Positions 18,698 through 28,167 of a stretch of DNA of 64,000 nt are shown in pieces (position 1 is the stretch's first letter; every line of letters begins with the position of its first letter). The stretch is from Mesorhizobium sp. WSM2240 (GTDB taxonomy: Bacteria; Pseudomonadota; Alphaproteobacteria; Rhizobiales; Rhizobiaceae). The notes under the pieces are model-generated. The model was not told the DNA's origin, made no database searches, and saw only the letters and a list, made by a program, of their open reading frames with translations. The stretch is from the NCBI RefSeq assembly GCF_040438645.1, contig NZ_CP159253.1, positions 2,852,001 through 2,916,000 on the forward strand, given 5' to 3'. A program made the position numbers and the translations under genes.

Positions 18698-18806
18698 TAC
18701 CTTCGAGGCCGCGCGTCCCTTCGGACGTGCAATGGACGCTCCAGATCTGGTCTTTCCGAAAGCCGATTCCGGTTTTCGGGTCACGCGCCAGCGCCTTCGG
18801 GTTCCT

Positions 18807-19649
18807 TCAGCTCAGTCCGGCAAAATCGAACAGTTTGCGGTCGAGGAGATGCGACGGCCTGACGTTTGCCAAGGCGCGGATCATGGTGTCCTTGCGGCCG
18901 GGCATCCGCTTTTCGATGTCGTCCAGCATCTGCTTCATGAGATTGCGCTGCAGCCCTTCCTGACTGCCGCACAAGTCGCAGGGGATGATCGGGAACTTCA
19001 TTGCGTCGGCGAATCTTTGCAGGTCGGCCTCGGCGCAGTAGGCGAGCGGGCGCAGCACCGTCACGTCGCCTTCGTCGTTCACGAGCTTCGGCGGCATCGC
19101 CGCCAGCCGGCCGCCATGGAAGAGATTCATGAAAAAGGTTTCGAGAATGTCCTCGCGGTGGTGCCCGAGCACTAGCGATGAGCAGCCCTCTTCGCGCGCA
19201 ATGCGATAGAGATGGCCGCGCCTGAGCCGCGAGCAAAGCGAACAGTAGGTGCTGCCCTCGCCGATCTTGTCGGTGACGATCGAATAGGTGTCGCGATATT
19301 CGATCCGGTGGCGGATGCCGTGGCCTTCCAGGAAGTCCGGCAGGATGTGCTTCGGGAAATTCGGCTGGCCCTGATCGAGATTGCAGGCGATGAGTTCGAC
19401 CGGCAGCAGGCCGCGCCATTTCATATCGAGAAGCAGCGCCAGCAGCCCATAGGAATCCTTGCCGCCCGAAAGCGCGACCAGCCAGCGCTCGCCGGGCCGC
19501 ACCATCGCGAACTCGTCGATCGCCTGCCGCGTCTGGCGCAGCAACCGCTTGCGCAGCTTGTTGAATTCGACCGAGGAGGGCGCATCCCGGAACATTGGGT
19601 GGCAGCTTGCATCGTCGGTTTCGACGACCAGATCGGGCATCATATTCAT
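18807..19649 (-). CDS. ttcA: tRNA 2-thiocytidine(32) synthetase TtcA
   Basis: A 280-residue PP-loop ATPase ([19 protein letters not shown]) with the two Cys pairs of Ttc[19 protein letters not shown] and [19 protein letters not shown]. These bind the iron-sulfur cluster needed to thiolate C32 in certain tRNAs, with sulfur supplied by a cysteine desulfurase. Several near-N-terminal Met codons (19649, 19643, 19640) leave the exact start open. It lies downstream of rpsD on the same strand, but a strong hairpin separates them. Confidence 0.94.
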   Translation of the reverse strand: MNMMPDLVVETDDASCHPMFRDAPSSVEFNKLRKRLLRQTRQAIDEFAMVRPGERWLVALSGGKDSYGLLALLLDMKWRGLLPVELIACNLDQGQPNFPKHILPDFLEGHGIRHRIEYRDTYSIVTDKIGEGSTYCSLCSRLRRGHLYRIAREEGCSSLVLGHHREDILETFFMNLFHGGRLAAMPPKLVNDEGDVTVLRPLAYCAEADLQRFADAMKFPIIPCDLCGSQEGLQRNLMKQMLDDIEKRMPGRKDTMIRALANVRPSHLLDRKLFDFAGLS

Positions 19650-19706
19650 GGATGGTCCAGCCTGCTCGCCTCAATGCGTCCGGCTTACCGGACCATGCGG
19701 GTAAAG

Positions 19707-19732
19707 AAAAGGCCGCCCCAAGGCGGCCTTTT
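19707..19732 (-). terminator. intrinsic terminator after rpsD
   Basis: A perfect 11-bp stem (19707-19717 with 19722-19732) with a CCAA loop and T's at the 3' side on both strands. It ends rpsD transcription and may also act in the other direction. Confidence 0.85.
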
Positions 19733-19754
19733 CACTGAGAACGGAGTATCCCGA

Positions 19755-20372
19755 TTAACGGGAATAGAACTCGACGACCAGGTTAGGTTCCATCTGGACC
19801 GCGTAGGGAACATCGGCCAGGCCGGGGACGCGGGCGAAGGTCGCGACCATCTTGTTGTGGTCGACGTCGATGTAGTCCGGCACGTCGCGCTCGGCGAGTT
19901 GCACCGATTCCAGGACCATGACCAGCTGCTTCGATTTCTCGCGAACCTCGATCACGTCGCCGGCCTTGCAGCGGTACGAGCCGATATTGGTGCGCTTGCC
20001 GTTAACATTGACATGGCCGTGGTTGACGAACTGGCGAGCCGCGAAAATGGTCGGCACGAACTTGGCGCGATAGACGACAGCGTCGAGGCGCGATTCGAGC
20101 AGGCCGATCAGGTTATCCGGCGTGTCGCCCTTGCGGCGGTTGGCTTCCTCGTAGGTCTTGCGGAACTGCTTTTCCGAAATGTCGCCATAGTGGCCCTTCA
20201 ACTTCTGCTTGGCGCGAAGCTGCAGGCCGAAGTCGGAAAGCTTGCCCTTGCGGCGCTGGCCGTGCTGGCCGGGACCGTATTCACGCTTGTTGACCGGGGA
20301 TTTCGGGCGGCCCCAGATGTTTTCGCCGAGACGGCGGTCGATCTTGTACTTTGCTGATTCGCGCTTGCTCAT
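19755..20372 (-). CDS. rpsD: 30S ribosomal protein S4
   Basis: A 205-residue S4, an rRNA-binding primary assembly protein of the small subunit. It opens [20 protein letters not shown] and has the S4 domain [40 protein letters not shown], with a C-terminal [13 protein letters not shown]. As usual in rhizobia it stands alone rather than in the alpha operon. ATG 20372 is the family start; a frame open 5 codons upstream is ignored. Confidence 0.97.
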   Translation of the reverse strand: MSKRESAKYKIDRRLGENIWGRPKSPVNKREYGPGQHGQRRKGKLSDFGLQLRAKQKLKGHYGDISEKQFRKTYEEANRRKGDTPDNLIGLLESRLDAVVYRAKFVPTIFAARQFVNHGHVNVNGKRTNIGSYRCKAGDVIEVREKSKQLVMVLESVQLAERDVPDYIDVDHNKMVATFARVPGLADVPYAVQMEPNLVVEFYSR

Positions 20373-20571
20373 CGCATTCCCTTTCAAAAAGATACACCCG
20401 CAACCTCATGTCACGAGTGAAGGAAACGCGCCCTCCTCTGGCCTCCGTTTTCGAAGCCTGACAGGATTTCCCACGCACGCTTTGCGAAGAAATCCACGGG
20501 ACACGTCAATTCAAGCAAGACCAGGAGAGTGTATGTGGTTTCCGTCCGGTCTTGCGGCATTACAACAGAAG

Positions 20572-20593
20572 CGCCGGACCTTTCGGCCCGGCG
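20572..20593 (-). terminator. possible terminator hairpin after the cyclase gene
   Basis: A 9-bp GC-rich stem with one mismatch (20572-20580 with 20585-20593) lies 60 bp beyond the stop of the cyclase gene. The T tract on the minus strand is weak, so termination is only likely. Confidence 0.4.
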
Positions 20594-20652
20594 TTGGTGG
20601 CTGCATAGGCGATGAGCCGGACGATGTCAATGCGTTCGTCACCGACAGCGGC

Positions 20653-22374
20653 TCAGGCCACCTTCCTGGCCGGTCGGCGCGCCAGAAGCTTGCGCAGCTC
20701 GTCGCTCCCGGCGAATCGCGCCACGCGAACCGGTTCGAATTTCCCCCTGATCAGCACCGTATCGTGCGGCGCGCCTTCCCTTGATTTGTCCAGCAGCGAC
20801 AATGCCTCGGCCGATGCCACCAGCGTGCAGTCAAGCCGTTTGGCCTCGGCCTCGAGCCTTGCCGCGACATTGCCGGTATCGCCCAGGAACGGCAGCCCGT
20901 CGGTGCCGCCTTTCCAGCCCGCGCCGACGACAGCCACGCCGACATGCAGCCCCATGCCGATGCGAAACGGCTCGGGCAATTCAGCCCTGAGTTCCCCGTT
21001 CAGCGCGTCAATCCCGTCCCACACCCGCAATGCGGCGCTGAAAGCGTCGCGCGCCGCTTTCTCGGCGGTTCCATCAACGCCGAAGACGCTCATGATGCCG
21101 TCGCCGGCGATGTTGGTCACGTGCCCGCCGCTTTCTCTGACCGCTGTCGATACCATCTGGATGTAGCGGTCGAACAGGAATAGCACGTCATAAGGCAGGC
21201 GGTCGTCGGCAAGCCGTGTCGACTGACGCATGTCGACGAACAGGGCAGCGATCTCCATCTCGCGGCCACTCCCAATCGCGCCGAAGCGGCGCGAGGCCAG
21301 GACCGGATCGCTCGCCGGATTGACCAGCGGAACGACCGTAACGTCGCCGGTCGGCCGGATCTGGCAGGCAAGTCGCACGTCCGGAGGAGCGCCGATGCTG
21401 GTCAGCAGGCGAAGCTCGTCTCCGCTCGGAGGCGAAAGATTCTCGGTCCCGGCAAGGATCCCGACGCGGCAGGTCGAGCAGCGTCCGCGCCCCCCACACA
21501 CCGAAGCGTGCGGGATACCTGCCCAGCGGCTGGCTTCGAGTACCGAAAATCCGGCCGGGACCGACACCATGCGGCCATTCGGATAGGTGACGCGAATCGA
21601 GCCGTAGCGCCGCGCATGCCAGTTGCGGCCCGCGCGCAGGGCGAATACGCCCACGAGCAGCCCGATATAGCCGGCGAGAATGGCATCGACGATGCGGGTC
21701 ACCTCCGCCCAGTCGGCCGCCTGCCGGCTGCCCGGCCGATCGATCACATGCTCATCGAGCGATGCCGGCGCGTTGGCGACTACGTAGCGCATGTCTAGGC
21801 CGGCATTTAGGAAACCGAGAGCGGCGAGCACCGGCACCAGCGTCGCCAGCGCGGCCAGCGCAGGCACCGCGCGCGGATACCATCGCTTGGATCTCAGCCA
21901 GGCGCGAATGCCCAGGCAGCCATGGATCCACACGATCACCAGGAGAAGATATTGTCTCGGCAGACCGAAATCGGCCGCCACCACCCAATAAAGATACAGC
22001 ACGCGATCGTAGCCGACACTCAGATCGTAGATGCTCTCGCCGATCCGAATGGCGGCGGCATGGGAGATCAAGAGCAACGGTATCGACAGGCCGAGGGCAA
22101 TCTGCACTGCCTCGCTTGCCGGCATGCGGAAATGACGGCGCCGGTAAAGTGAGTAAAGACCCAAACCAACGTGGATAGCGACGGCGCCGTAGAGCAGCGC
22201 AAGGCCCGGTATTGTCTGCCAGGGATCCAACAGGAGTTTGGCGGCCGCCTGCATCGTCCCGGCGGATCTGATCCCGAAAGCATGGTTCAGGAGATGGGAA
22301 GTCGCGTAGGCGAACAGGACCAAACCGGTCGCAAGCCGCAGCGGCCGCACCATCCCGCGTTTGGGGTTACTCAC
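20653..22374 (-). CDS. cyaC: CyaC-like membrane adenylate cyclase with 2Fe-2S domain
   Basis: A protein of about 573 residues in three parts. Residues about 1-260 hold six hydrophobic spans with spaced histidines (in SHLLNHAFG, AIHVG, ISHAAA, WIHGCLG), like the di-heme quinone-reactive anchor of succinate dehydrogenase. Next is a plant-type [2Fe-2S] ferredoxin domain (VCGGRGRCSTCRVG, fourth ligand in RLACQI). Last is a class III cyclase domain with metal Asp residues in ALFVDMRQST and IAGDGIMSVFG and NVAARLEAEAKRL. The layout matches CyaC of Sinorhizobium meliloti, a redox-responsive adenylate cyclase. GTG 22374 is preferred (AGGA upstream); ATG 22353 is an alternative. Confidence 0.88.
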   Translation of the reverse strand: MSNPKRGMVRPLRLATGLVLFAYATSHLLNHAFGIRSAGTMQAAAKLLLDPWQTIPGLALLYGAVAIHVGLGLYSLYRRRHFRMPASEAVQIALGLSIPLLLISHAAAIRIGESIYDLSVGYDRVLYLYWVVAADFGLPRQYLLLVIVWIHGCLGIRAWLRSKRWYPRAVPALAALATLVPVLAALGFLNAGLDMRYVVANAPASLDEHVIDRPGSRQAADWAEVTRIVDAILAGYIGLLVGVFALRAGRNWHARRYGSIRVTYPNGRMVSVPAGFSVLEASRWAGIPHASVCGGRGRCSTCRVGILAGTENLSPPSGDELRLLTSIGAPPDVRLACQIRPTGDVTVVPLVNPASDPVLASRRFGAIGSGREMEIAALFVDMRQSTRLADDRLPYDVLFLFDRYIQMVSTAVRESGGHVTNIAGDGIMSVFGVDGTAEKAARDAFSAALRVWDGIDALNGELRAELPEPFRIGMGLHVGVAVVGAGWKGGTDGLPFLGDTGNVAARLEAEAKRLDCTLVASAEALSLLDKSREGAPHDTVLIRGKFEPVRVARFAGSDELRKLLARRPARKVA

Positions 22375-22459
22375 TATCCTGTTCTCCGAGGCAACCCGTT
22401 GGGCCGGACGGGTCTGCCTATCGACCAGCCAGCGAAAGCGCGTCAAGCGCAAAGCGCAG

Positions 22460-22873
22460 CTATAACTGCCTCGCGTCGAAATTCGCGCGCGCGGCCTTGA
22501 GCTTGTCGCGGTTTCGCGCCGCCCACATGCCGAGCTCTCCGATCGGCACTGCTATCGAATGGCCGAGTTCGGTCAGAGCATATTCCACTTCCGGCGGCGT
22601 GGTCGGCCTGACGGTGCGGCGGACAAGGCCGTCGCGTTCGAGTGAACGCAATGTGACGGTGAGCATGCGCTGGGAGATGCCCTCGATCGACCGTTTCAGC
22701 GCGTTGAAGCGCACCGGGGAGCCCTGCAGGCTGATTATAACCAGCAGGCTCCACGTGTCGCCGACACGGTCGAGTACGTCGCGCACCGGGCAACTGCCGG
22801 CTTGATCGCGCTCAAATCCCGGATGCGAAGTCAGGAGCGGCGCTGACGCAGCAGCCTTGGTGTTGGCGTTCAT
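22460..22873 (-). CDS. HxlR-family transcriptional regulator
   Basis: A 137-residue winged-helix regulator. It reads SCPVRDVLDRVGDTWSLLVI, then RFNALKRSIEGISQRMLTVT and LRSLERDGLVRRTV, the typical HxlR/YodB core. The Cys near residue 28 is at the place where redox- or quinone-sensing members carry their sensor cysteine. GGAGGGAAC precedes the ATG. It is divergent from an NAD(P)H-binding oxidoreductase gene, which it probably controls. Confidence 0.9.
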   Translation of the reverse strand: MNANTKAAASAPLLTSHPGFERDQAGSCPVRDVLDRVGDTWSLLVIISLQGSPVRFNALKRSIEGISQRMLTVTLRSLERDGLVRRTVRPTTPPEVEYALTELGHSIAVPIGELGMWAARNRDKLKAARANFDARQL

Positions 22874-22956
22874 GCGGTTCCCTCCGGGTAACGTGGGTAG
22901 AAAATGATGCGTTCTTTTCGCCCTGCGCGGCGGCAGCTATATGGGCACTTCCAATA

Positions 22957-22981
22957 ACCTGCTTACCAAACATACCTACTT
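22957..22981. promoter_or_regulatory. candidate HxlR operator
   Basis: Within the 148-bp divergent space the 8-mer ACCTRCTT occurs twice in direct orientation, at 22957-22964 and 22974-22981, 17 bp apart. That puts the copies close to two helical turns apart, as expected for a dimeric regulator. It is a pattern inference only. Confidence 0.35.
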
Positions 22982-23021
22982 CGTCGCGCTGACGGAAGGT
23001 TTTTAACCAAGGAGACTTTGC

Positions 23022-23660
23022 ATGAAAATCGCCCTTATCGGAGCATCCGGTTTCGTCGGCAGCGCCGTTCTTGAGGAGGCAGTGTCGCGCGGCCACGACG
23101 TGATCGCGCTGGTGCGCAATCCTGACAAGGTCGAGAAATCACCGCGCGTGACGGCCAGGAAGGTCGACGCCAACGATACCAAGGCGCTCCCCACTGCGAT
23201 CGGCGATGCCGATGTCGTGATTTCCGCCTTCGTCGGCCCGCGCGGCGATCCGGACCAGTACACGAAGCATCGCGCCGGATCGGCCTCAATCATCGAAGCG
23301 GCGAAGACCGCCGGGAAACGCCTGATCGTGGTCGGTGGCGCCGGAAGCCTCCATGCGACGGATGGCAGCCAGTTCGTCGATTCCGATCAGTTCCCGAAGG
23401 AATACAAGAATGAAGCGCGTGCCGCGCGCGACGTGCTCAACGACATCAAGAAGGAAACCGCACTCGACTGGACCTTCGTTTCGCCCGCCTTCGTCCTCAA
23501 ACCCGGCGAACGGACCGGAAAGTTCCGCCTCGGGGCCGATAGCCCGATCTTCGACGATAAGGGTGAAAGCACCATCTCGGCCGCCGATCTCGCCGTCGCT
23601 CTCATCGACGAAACCGAGCAGCCGAAACACACGCGCAAGCGTTTCACGGTTGGTTACTGA
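23022..23660 (+). CDS. NAD(P)H-binding protein, YwnB/NmrA-like short-chain reductase
   Basis: A 212-residue Rossmann protein. It opens MKIALIGASGFVGSAVLEEA (GxxGxxG), then HDVIALVRNPDKVE, DADVVISAFVGPRGDPDQY, RLIVVGGAGSLHA and LDWTFVSPAFVLKPGERTG. This atypical SDR group includes NADPH-dependent quinone or aldehyde reductases and redox sensors. Its divergent HxlR neighbour suggests induction by electrophiles. The stop codon lies inside a 19-bp tandem duplication. Confidence 0.86.
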   Translation: MKIALIGASGFVGSAVLEEAVSRGHDVIALVRNPDKVEKSPRVTARKVDANDTKALPTAIGDADVVISAFVGPRGDPDQYTKHRAGSASIIEAAKTAGKRLIVVGGAGSLHATDGSQFVDSDQFPKEYKNEARAARDVLNDIKKETALDWTFVSPAFVLKPGERTGKFRLGADSPIFDDKGESTISAADLAVALIDETEQPKHTRKRFTVGY

Positions 23661-23687
23661 CCAAAGCGTTGGTTACTGACCAAAGCG
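23650..23687. repeat. 19-bp perfect tandem duplication across a stop codon
   Basis: The unit beginning TTGGTTACTGACC is present twice back to back (23650-23668 and 23669-23687). The first copy holds the last codons and TGA stop of the preceding gene, so the second copy is non-coding. This is a small recent-looking duplication. Confidence 0.9.
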
Positions 23688-23771
23688 CTCGGTTGCGCGT
23701 CCTTGGACGCGCAACCTTTGCATCGCGCCTACCGAGAATCGATTCCGATTTTCAGGCCGATGCGCCGGGCG

Positions 23772-23960
23772 TCAGTCCTTCGACACGTGCTCGGGCTTGC
23801 CCTTTCGCTTGGTCGAGGCCATTTCCTTGAGCTCCTTCTCGGACATGGACTTGACCATGCCCTTGGAGGCGCCTTTCAGCTCGCTTTTCTTGGTTTCGCC
23901 ACGCTTGGCCGACAAGGCCGCGCCGGCCGCCTTCTGCTGAGCCTTGGATTTCGCAGGCAT
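23772..23960 (-). CDS. DUF3008 small basic protein
   Basis: A 62-residue, lysine-rich protein opening MPAKSKAQQKAAGAALSAKR, then ELKGASKGMVKSMSEKELKE and a C-terminal KRKGKPEHVSKD. This is the DUF3008 family of small basic proteins found in many proteobacteria, with no firmly known function. It lies 67 bp from the murI stop, on the same strand. Confidence 0.82.
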   Translation of the reverse strand: MPAKSKAQQKAAGAALSAKRGETKKSELKGASKGMVKSMSEKELKEMASTKRKGKPEHVSKD

Positions 23961-24027
23961 CTGTTCGCTCCCGTGACTGCTCTTCTGGAGGAACTCGGCA
24001 AGGCAGGCGAGGTTCCTTTCGACCGCT

Positions 24028-24828
24028 TCAGGCGACCGTCAGCCCAAAACCTTGCATCAGCCGGCGGATGGCGAAATCCGGTCTGCCCGAGGTGAAGACG
24101 GCAAGGTCAACACCTTGGATAACTTCGGCGCTTCTTTCAACAGGCGCACGCCCGCCAAGCAGCGACATCGCGCGCCTTGCGATTGCCTCGGCGGGATCCA
24201 GCCAATCCACTGGCCATGGTGCGGTCTTGCGCATCCGGTTGACGAGAAAAGGGTAGTGCGTGCAGGCGAGTACCACGATATCGGTCCGGCTGCCTTCGCG
24301 CTCGATGAAGCAAGGGGCGATCTCCGCCCGTACCGCCTCCTCGTCGACGAAGCCGTGGCGCATATATGCCTCGGCCAGCGCGGCCAGGTGCGTGCTGCCG
24401 ACCAGCCGGACATTGCATTTGGAGGCCCATGTGGCGATCAGGTCACGGGTATATTGCCGCTTAACCGTTCCCGGCGTGGCCAAGACCGACACGAGGCCCG
24501 AGCGGGTCCGCTCGGCGGCCGGCTTGATCGCCGGCACCGTGCCGACGAACGGCGTATCGGGATAGGCCGCGCGCAGTTCGGCAAGCACCAGCGTCGAGGC
24601 TGTATTGCAGGGAATGACGAATATTTCGGGGTCGTGCTTGGCGATCAGACCGCCGCAAAGTTCCACGATGCGCGCGCTTAGCGCCTGCTCTTCCCAATCG
24701 CCATAGGGGAAGGCTGCATCGTCCGCCACATAGACGAAGCGGCGGTCGGGCATCAGCACGCGGGCTTCGCGCAGCACGGTCAGCCCGCCAATGCCCGAAT
24801 CGAACATCAGTATCGGCCGGTCAGTCAT
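24028..24828 (-). CDS. murI: glutamate racemase
   Basis: A 266-residue cytoplasmic racemase that makes D-glutamate for peptidoglycan. It opens [20 protein letters not shown] and has the two catalytic cysteines in [17 protein letters not shown] and [18 protein letters not shown] 24828 fits the family N-terminus; a frame open 44 codons upstream lies inside the trmJ gene. It overlaps the end of trmJ by 8 bp, indicating an operon. Confidence 0.95.
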   Translation of the reverse strand: MTDRPILMFDSGIGGLTVLREARVLMPDRRFVYVADDAAFPYGDWEEQALSARIVELCGGLIAKHDPEIFVIPCNTASTLVLAELRAAYPDTPFVGTVPAIKPAAERTRSGLVSVLATPGTVKRQYTRDLIATWASKCNVRLVGSTHLAALAEAYMRHGFVDEEAVRAEIAPCFIEREGSRTDIVVLACTHYPFLVNRMRKTAPWPVDWLDPAEAIARRAMSLLGGRAPVERSAEVIQGVDLAVFTSGRPDFAIRRLMQGFGLTVA

Positions 24829-25684
24829 TCTCGGGCGCCTCCCCGCTTGCCTTGCGCCTGCCGCTTCCGGCGCTGGCGTCGGCCTCGGCCTTCCGCGCAG
24901 GATAGCCCGAGCCGCGCGGTTCCTTCGGCGAAAAATAGTCGAGCGAGGCGACGACGCCACGCAGCACTTCGAGTTCCTTCTCCGAAAAGCCGGCGCGGGT
25001 CAGCACAGCGCGCACCTTGTCGACCATTTTCGGCTTCTTGGCCGGCGTGCGGAAATAGCCGCGAGCGTCGAGCGCGGCTTCGAGATGCTCGAACAGCCCA
25101 TATAGGTGCTCCTTGGCGGCGGGCTTGACCACCGGCCCTGTAAAAGCCGTGTCGGTCTCCCGCTCAAGTCCGGACTTCATCCATTCATAGGCCATCAGAA
25201 GCGTCGCCTGGGCAATGTTCAGCGATGCATATTCCGGATTGACAGGGAAGGTGACGATCTCGTCGGCCAGGCTGATCTCCTCATTGGCGAGGCCGAATTT
25301 TTCCCGCCCGAACATGATGCCCGTGCGCTGGTCGGCACGGTGCCGCGCCCGAAGCGCCCTGCCCGCCTCGACAGGCCCGCGCACCGGCTTGAAGCCGTCG
25401 CGCTCGCGCGCAGTGGTGGCGAAGACGAATTCCAGGTCGGCGAGCGCGGAGGGCAGGTCGTCGAACACGGCGGTATTTTCGATCACATGGGTGGCGCGGC
25501 TCGCCGCGGCCGTCGCCTTCTCGTTCGGCCAGCCGTCGCGCGGCTTGACCAGCCGCAGTTCCGATAGCCCGAAATTGGCCATGGCGCGCGCCACCATGCC
25601 GATATTCTCGCCCATCTGCGGTTCGACGAGGATGATCACCGGCCCTGTGGCCGCCGACGTTTCCTCGCCATTCTTGATTGTCAT
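24821..25684 (-). CDS. trmJ: tRNA (cytidine/uridine-2'-O-)-methyltransferase TrmJ-like
   Basis: A 287-residue SPOUT methyltransferase. The knot motifs are [20 protein letters not shown] with [26 protein letters not shown], and [20 protein letters not shown]. The TrmJ-type C-terminal extension includes [20 protein letters not shown]. TrmJ methylates ribose 32 of tRNAs. ATG 25684 gives the family start; an open frame further upstream runs antisense to the TfoX-like gene. An rRNA target cannot be excluded by sequence alone. Confidence 0.88.
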   Translation of the reverse strand: MTIKNGEETSAATGPVIILVEPQMGENIGMVARAMANFGLSELRLVKPRDGWPNEKATAAASRATHVIENTAVFDDLPSALADLEFVFATTARERDGFKPVRGPVEAGRALRARHRADQRTGIMFGREKFGLANEEISLADEIVTFPVNPEYASLNIAQATLLMAYEWMKSGLERETDTAFTGPVVKPAAKEHLYGLFEHLEAALDARGYFRTPAKKPKMVDKVRAVLTRAGFSEKELEVLRGVVASLDYFSPKEPRGSGYPARKAEADASAGSGRRKASGEAPEND

Positions 25685-25768
25685 GAAAGCGCGATCCTTC
25701 GTTTGCGCGTGTGGCGCGTCCCTGCCATATTCCACTTGGAAGATGAAGCCCGGGCTAACGGCAGAACG

Positions 25769-26098
25769 ATGGCAAGCGAGCTTGCTGACCGGATGCGTAC
25801 GCAGACGAAGGACTACGCCGGGACCGGCGAGATCCGCATGTTCGGCGGCATCTGCTTCACCCTGAACGGCAACATGCATTGCTGCGCCATGCGGGACGGC
25901 AACGGCCTGTTTCGGGTCGGTCCGGAGCAGGAAGCGCAGGCGCTTGCGCGGGGAGCCCGTGGCATGGTGCATGGCGGGCGCGCGATGAAGGGTTTCGTCG
26001 TCGTCTCGGCCGATCAGCTCGGCGAAGACAAGGCGCTCAAGGACTGGATCGCAATCGCCGCCGATTTCGTCGAGAAGCTCCCGCCGAAGAAGAAATAG
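25769..26098 (+). CDS. TfoX/Sxy N-terminal domain protein
   Basis: A 109-residue protein with the TfoX_N fold: ASELADRMRTQTKDY, then RMFGGICFTLNGNMHCCAM (the family MFGG motif), GLFRVGPEQEAQAL and KALKDWIAIAADFVEKLP. Free-standing members are widespread in rhizobia and have no proven role in competence. ATG 25769 matches the family start. It is divergent from trmJ, and a second TfoX_N gene lies at 34266-34589. Confidence 0.82.
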   Translation: MASELADRMRTQTKDYAGTGEIRMFGGICFTLNGNMHCCAMRDGNGLFRVGPEQEAQALARGARGMVHGGRAMKGFVVVSADQLGEDKALKDWIAIAADFVEKLPPKKK

Positions 26099-26233
26099 TT
26101 CCCAAATCGCTTGTCGCGACGCGCCGTTTCAACAGCGTTTGCGCACGCATTCCTGCTTTGCTATAGGGGCCGCACTCCCTTCAGCGAAGCCCGGAAAATC
26201 GGCGCTCCGATCCCGAAAACGAGGTAATTTTTC

Positions 26234-27445
26234 ATGGCGAAGATCAAGGTGGCCAACCCCGTCGTCGAACTTGACGGCGACGAGATGACCCGCATCATAT
26301 GGCAGTTCATCAAGGACAAGCTTATCCACCCTTATCTCGACATTGACCTCGAATATTACGATCTGGGCGTCGAGCATCGCGACGCGACCAACGACCAGGT
26401 TACGGTTGATGCGGCCAATGCCATCAAGAAGCACGGCGTCGGCGTGAAATGCGCTACGATCACGCCCGACGAGCAGCGCGTCGAGGAGTTCAACCTCAAG
26501 AAGATGTGGAAGTCGCCGAACGGCACGATCCGCAACATTCTGGGCGGCGTGATCTTCCGCGAGCCGATCATCATGAAGAACGTGCCGCGCCTGGTGCCCG
26601 GCTGGACCAAGCCGATCATCGTCGGCCGCCACGCCTTCGGCGACCAGTACAAGGCCACCGATTTCCGCTATCCCGGCAAGGGCAAGCTGTCGATCAAGTT
26701 CGTCGGCGAGGATGGCCAGGTGATCGAGCACGAGGTCTATGACGCACCCTCCTCCGGCGTCGCCATGGCCATGTACAATATCGACGAATCGATCCGCGAT
26801 TTCGCCCGCGCCTCGCTGAACTACGGCCTGCTACGCGGCTATCCGGTCTATCTCTCGACCAAGAACACCATCCTCAAGGCCTATGACGGCCGCTTCAAGG
26901 ACATCTTCCAGGAAGTCTACGAGGCCGAGTTCGAGGAGGAATTCAAGTCGAAGAAGATTTGGTACGAGCACCGCCTGATCGACGACATGGTGGCGTCGAG
27001 CCTGAAATGGTCGGGCGGCTATGTCTGGGCCTGCAAGAATTATGACGGCGACGTGCAGTCCGACACCGTGGCGCAGGGTTTCGGCTCGCTCGGCCTGATG
27101 ACTTCGGTGCTGATGACGCCGGACGGCAAGACGGTCGAGGCCGAGGCCGCGCACGGCACCGTCACGCGCCACTACCGCCAGCACCAGAAGGGCGAGGAAA
27201 CCTCAACCAACTCCATCGCCTCGATCTTCGCCTGGACCCGCGGCCTCGCCCATCGCGCCAAGCTCGATGACAACCAGGACCTCAAGAAATTCGCCGACAC
27301 GCTGGAGCGCGTCTGCGTTCAGACGGTAGAAGCCGGCTATATGACCAAGGATCTGTCGCTGCTCATCGGCCCCGACCAGCCTTGGCTCTCAACCACCGGA
27401 TTTTTGGACAAGATCGACGAGAACCTGCAGAAGGCGATGGCCTGA
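26234..27445 (+). CDS. icd: NADP-dependent isocitrate dehydrogenase
   Basis: A 403-residue enzyme of the eukaryotic-like homodimeric type found in alphaproteobacteria. It converts isocitrate to 2-oxoglutarate and CO2 with NADP in the TCA cycle. Motifs include [79 protein letters not shown] and [12 protein letters not shown]. It is full length and appears to be monocistronic. Confidence 0.97.
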   Translation: MAKIKVANPVVELDGDEMTRIIWQFIKDKLIHPYLDIDLEYYDLGVEHRDATNDQVTVDAANAIKKHGVGVKCATITPDEQRVEEFNLKKMWKSPNGTIRNILGGVIFREPIIMKNVPRLVPGWTKPIIVGRHAFGDQYKATDFRYPGKGKLSIKFVGEDGQVIEHEVYDAPSSGVAMAMYNIDESIRDFARASLNYGLLRGYPVYLSTKNTILKAYDGRFKDIFQEVYEAEFEEEFKSKKIWYEHRLIDDMVASSLKWSGGYVWACKNYDGDVQSDTVAQGFGSLGLMTSVLMTPDGKTVEAEAAHGTVTRHYRQHQKGEETSTNSIASIFAWTRGLAHRAKLDDNQDLKKFADTLERVCVQTVEAGYMTKDLSLLIGPDQPWLSTTGFLDKIDENLQKAMA

Positions 27446-27457
27446 ACGGACAGCGCA

Positions 27458-27730
27458 ATGAGCCGGCCGGTCGCCTACGGCGCGGACTACAGCGCTTATG
27501 TGCGCATCGTCCGGCTCGCGCTTCACGAAAAGCAAGTCGCCTACTATCTTATCCCGGTCGATGTCTTTGCCGAAGGCGGCCCCCGGCCTGGTACCCTAGA
27601 CCATCATCCGTTCGGCCGCATCCCGGCTTTTGAGCATGACTGGTTGCGGCTCTACGAAACGATGGCAAACGCCCGCCATATTGACGAGGCGTTTGGCTGC
27701 CCTGCGAGCTTTACTGCCGCTTTCTCTTGA
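27458..27730 (+). pseudogene. truncated glutathione S-transferase, N-terminal domain only
   Basis: A 90-residue frame opening PVAYGADYSAYVRIVRLALH, then YLIPVDVFAEGGPRPGTL and HHPFGRIPAFEHDWLRLYET. This is the thioredoxin-fold domain of a GST. The homology ends near residue 76 (HIDEAF), where the all-helical C-terminal domain should begin. Typical GSTs have about 200 residues. The last residues read into sequence overlapping the convergent gene, so this looks like a remnant left by a deletion or rearrangement. Confidence 0.72.
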
Positions 27731-28118
27731 AGTCCTCAATCATACGTGCATTGAGCGCTTCGAACTCGCGCAGGAGAGCCCGGCATGTTTGCTCTTTTGC
27801 CGAGCAGGCGACGTTCATTTGTAGTTGTATCGCTTTCCCGTCCTGAACTGGGCGCCGACAGACCGCGGTTGGGTGCGCGGGATGGGTCGCAAGCGTAAAC
27901 GTCCATACGATGGAATTGGCGCGGTCCTGGAAGGCGACAAACAGCCGGTCACGAGTGATTTCCGGAAGCTTTTCGGCCTTGGTGACACGCTCGAACAGTT
28001 CCGTCGGAGAACCTCCCGGTCTGCCGCACATGTCTCCGGCGAACACTGGCCCAAGGCCTACGCCGACCAAGATCGACGCCGCTTGAAAGAGCACGATGGA
28101 CCGGCTGGCATAAATCAT
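27711..28118 (-). CDS. putative secreted protein of unknown function
   Basis: A 135-residue protein with an N-terminal hydrophobic stretch (SIVLFQAASILVGVGLGPVF) ending in a likely signal cleavage at VFAGD. The mature part has four Cys (MCGRPGG, VCRRPVQ, VACSAKEQTC), perhaps two disulfides, and ends with a basic helix (ALNARMIEDFKRKRQ). The ATG at 28118 has no good ribosome site, so the start is uncertain. It overlaps the end of the GST remnant by 20 bp. The family is not recognised. Confidence 0.55.
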   Translation of the reverse strand: MIYASRSIVLFQAASILVGVGLGPVFAGDMCGRPGGSPTELFERVTKAEKLPEITRDRLFVAFQDRANSIVWTFTLATHPAHPTAVCRRPVQDGKAIQLQMNVACSAKEQTCRALLREFEALNARMIEDFKRKRQ

Positions 28119-28167
28119 TGGATTGGGGAGCGGGGCGGAACAGGAGCCTCCATGGAACGAGTAATTC

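Noticed and set aside
18781..19674. 297-residue frame overlapping ttcA
   Set aside because: Arg/Ala/Gly-rich shadow of ttcA in another frame; ttcA has clear family motifs.
25685..25972. N-terminal extension of the TrmJ-like protein
   Set aside because: The 96 extra codons run antisense to the TfoX-like gene and have no family similarity; ATG 25684 gives the normal N-terminus.
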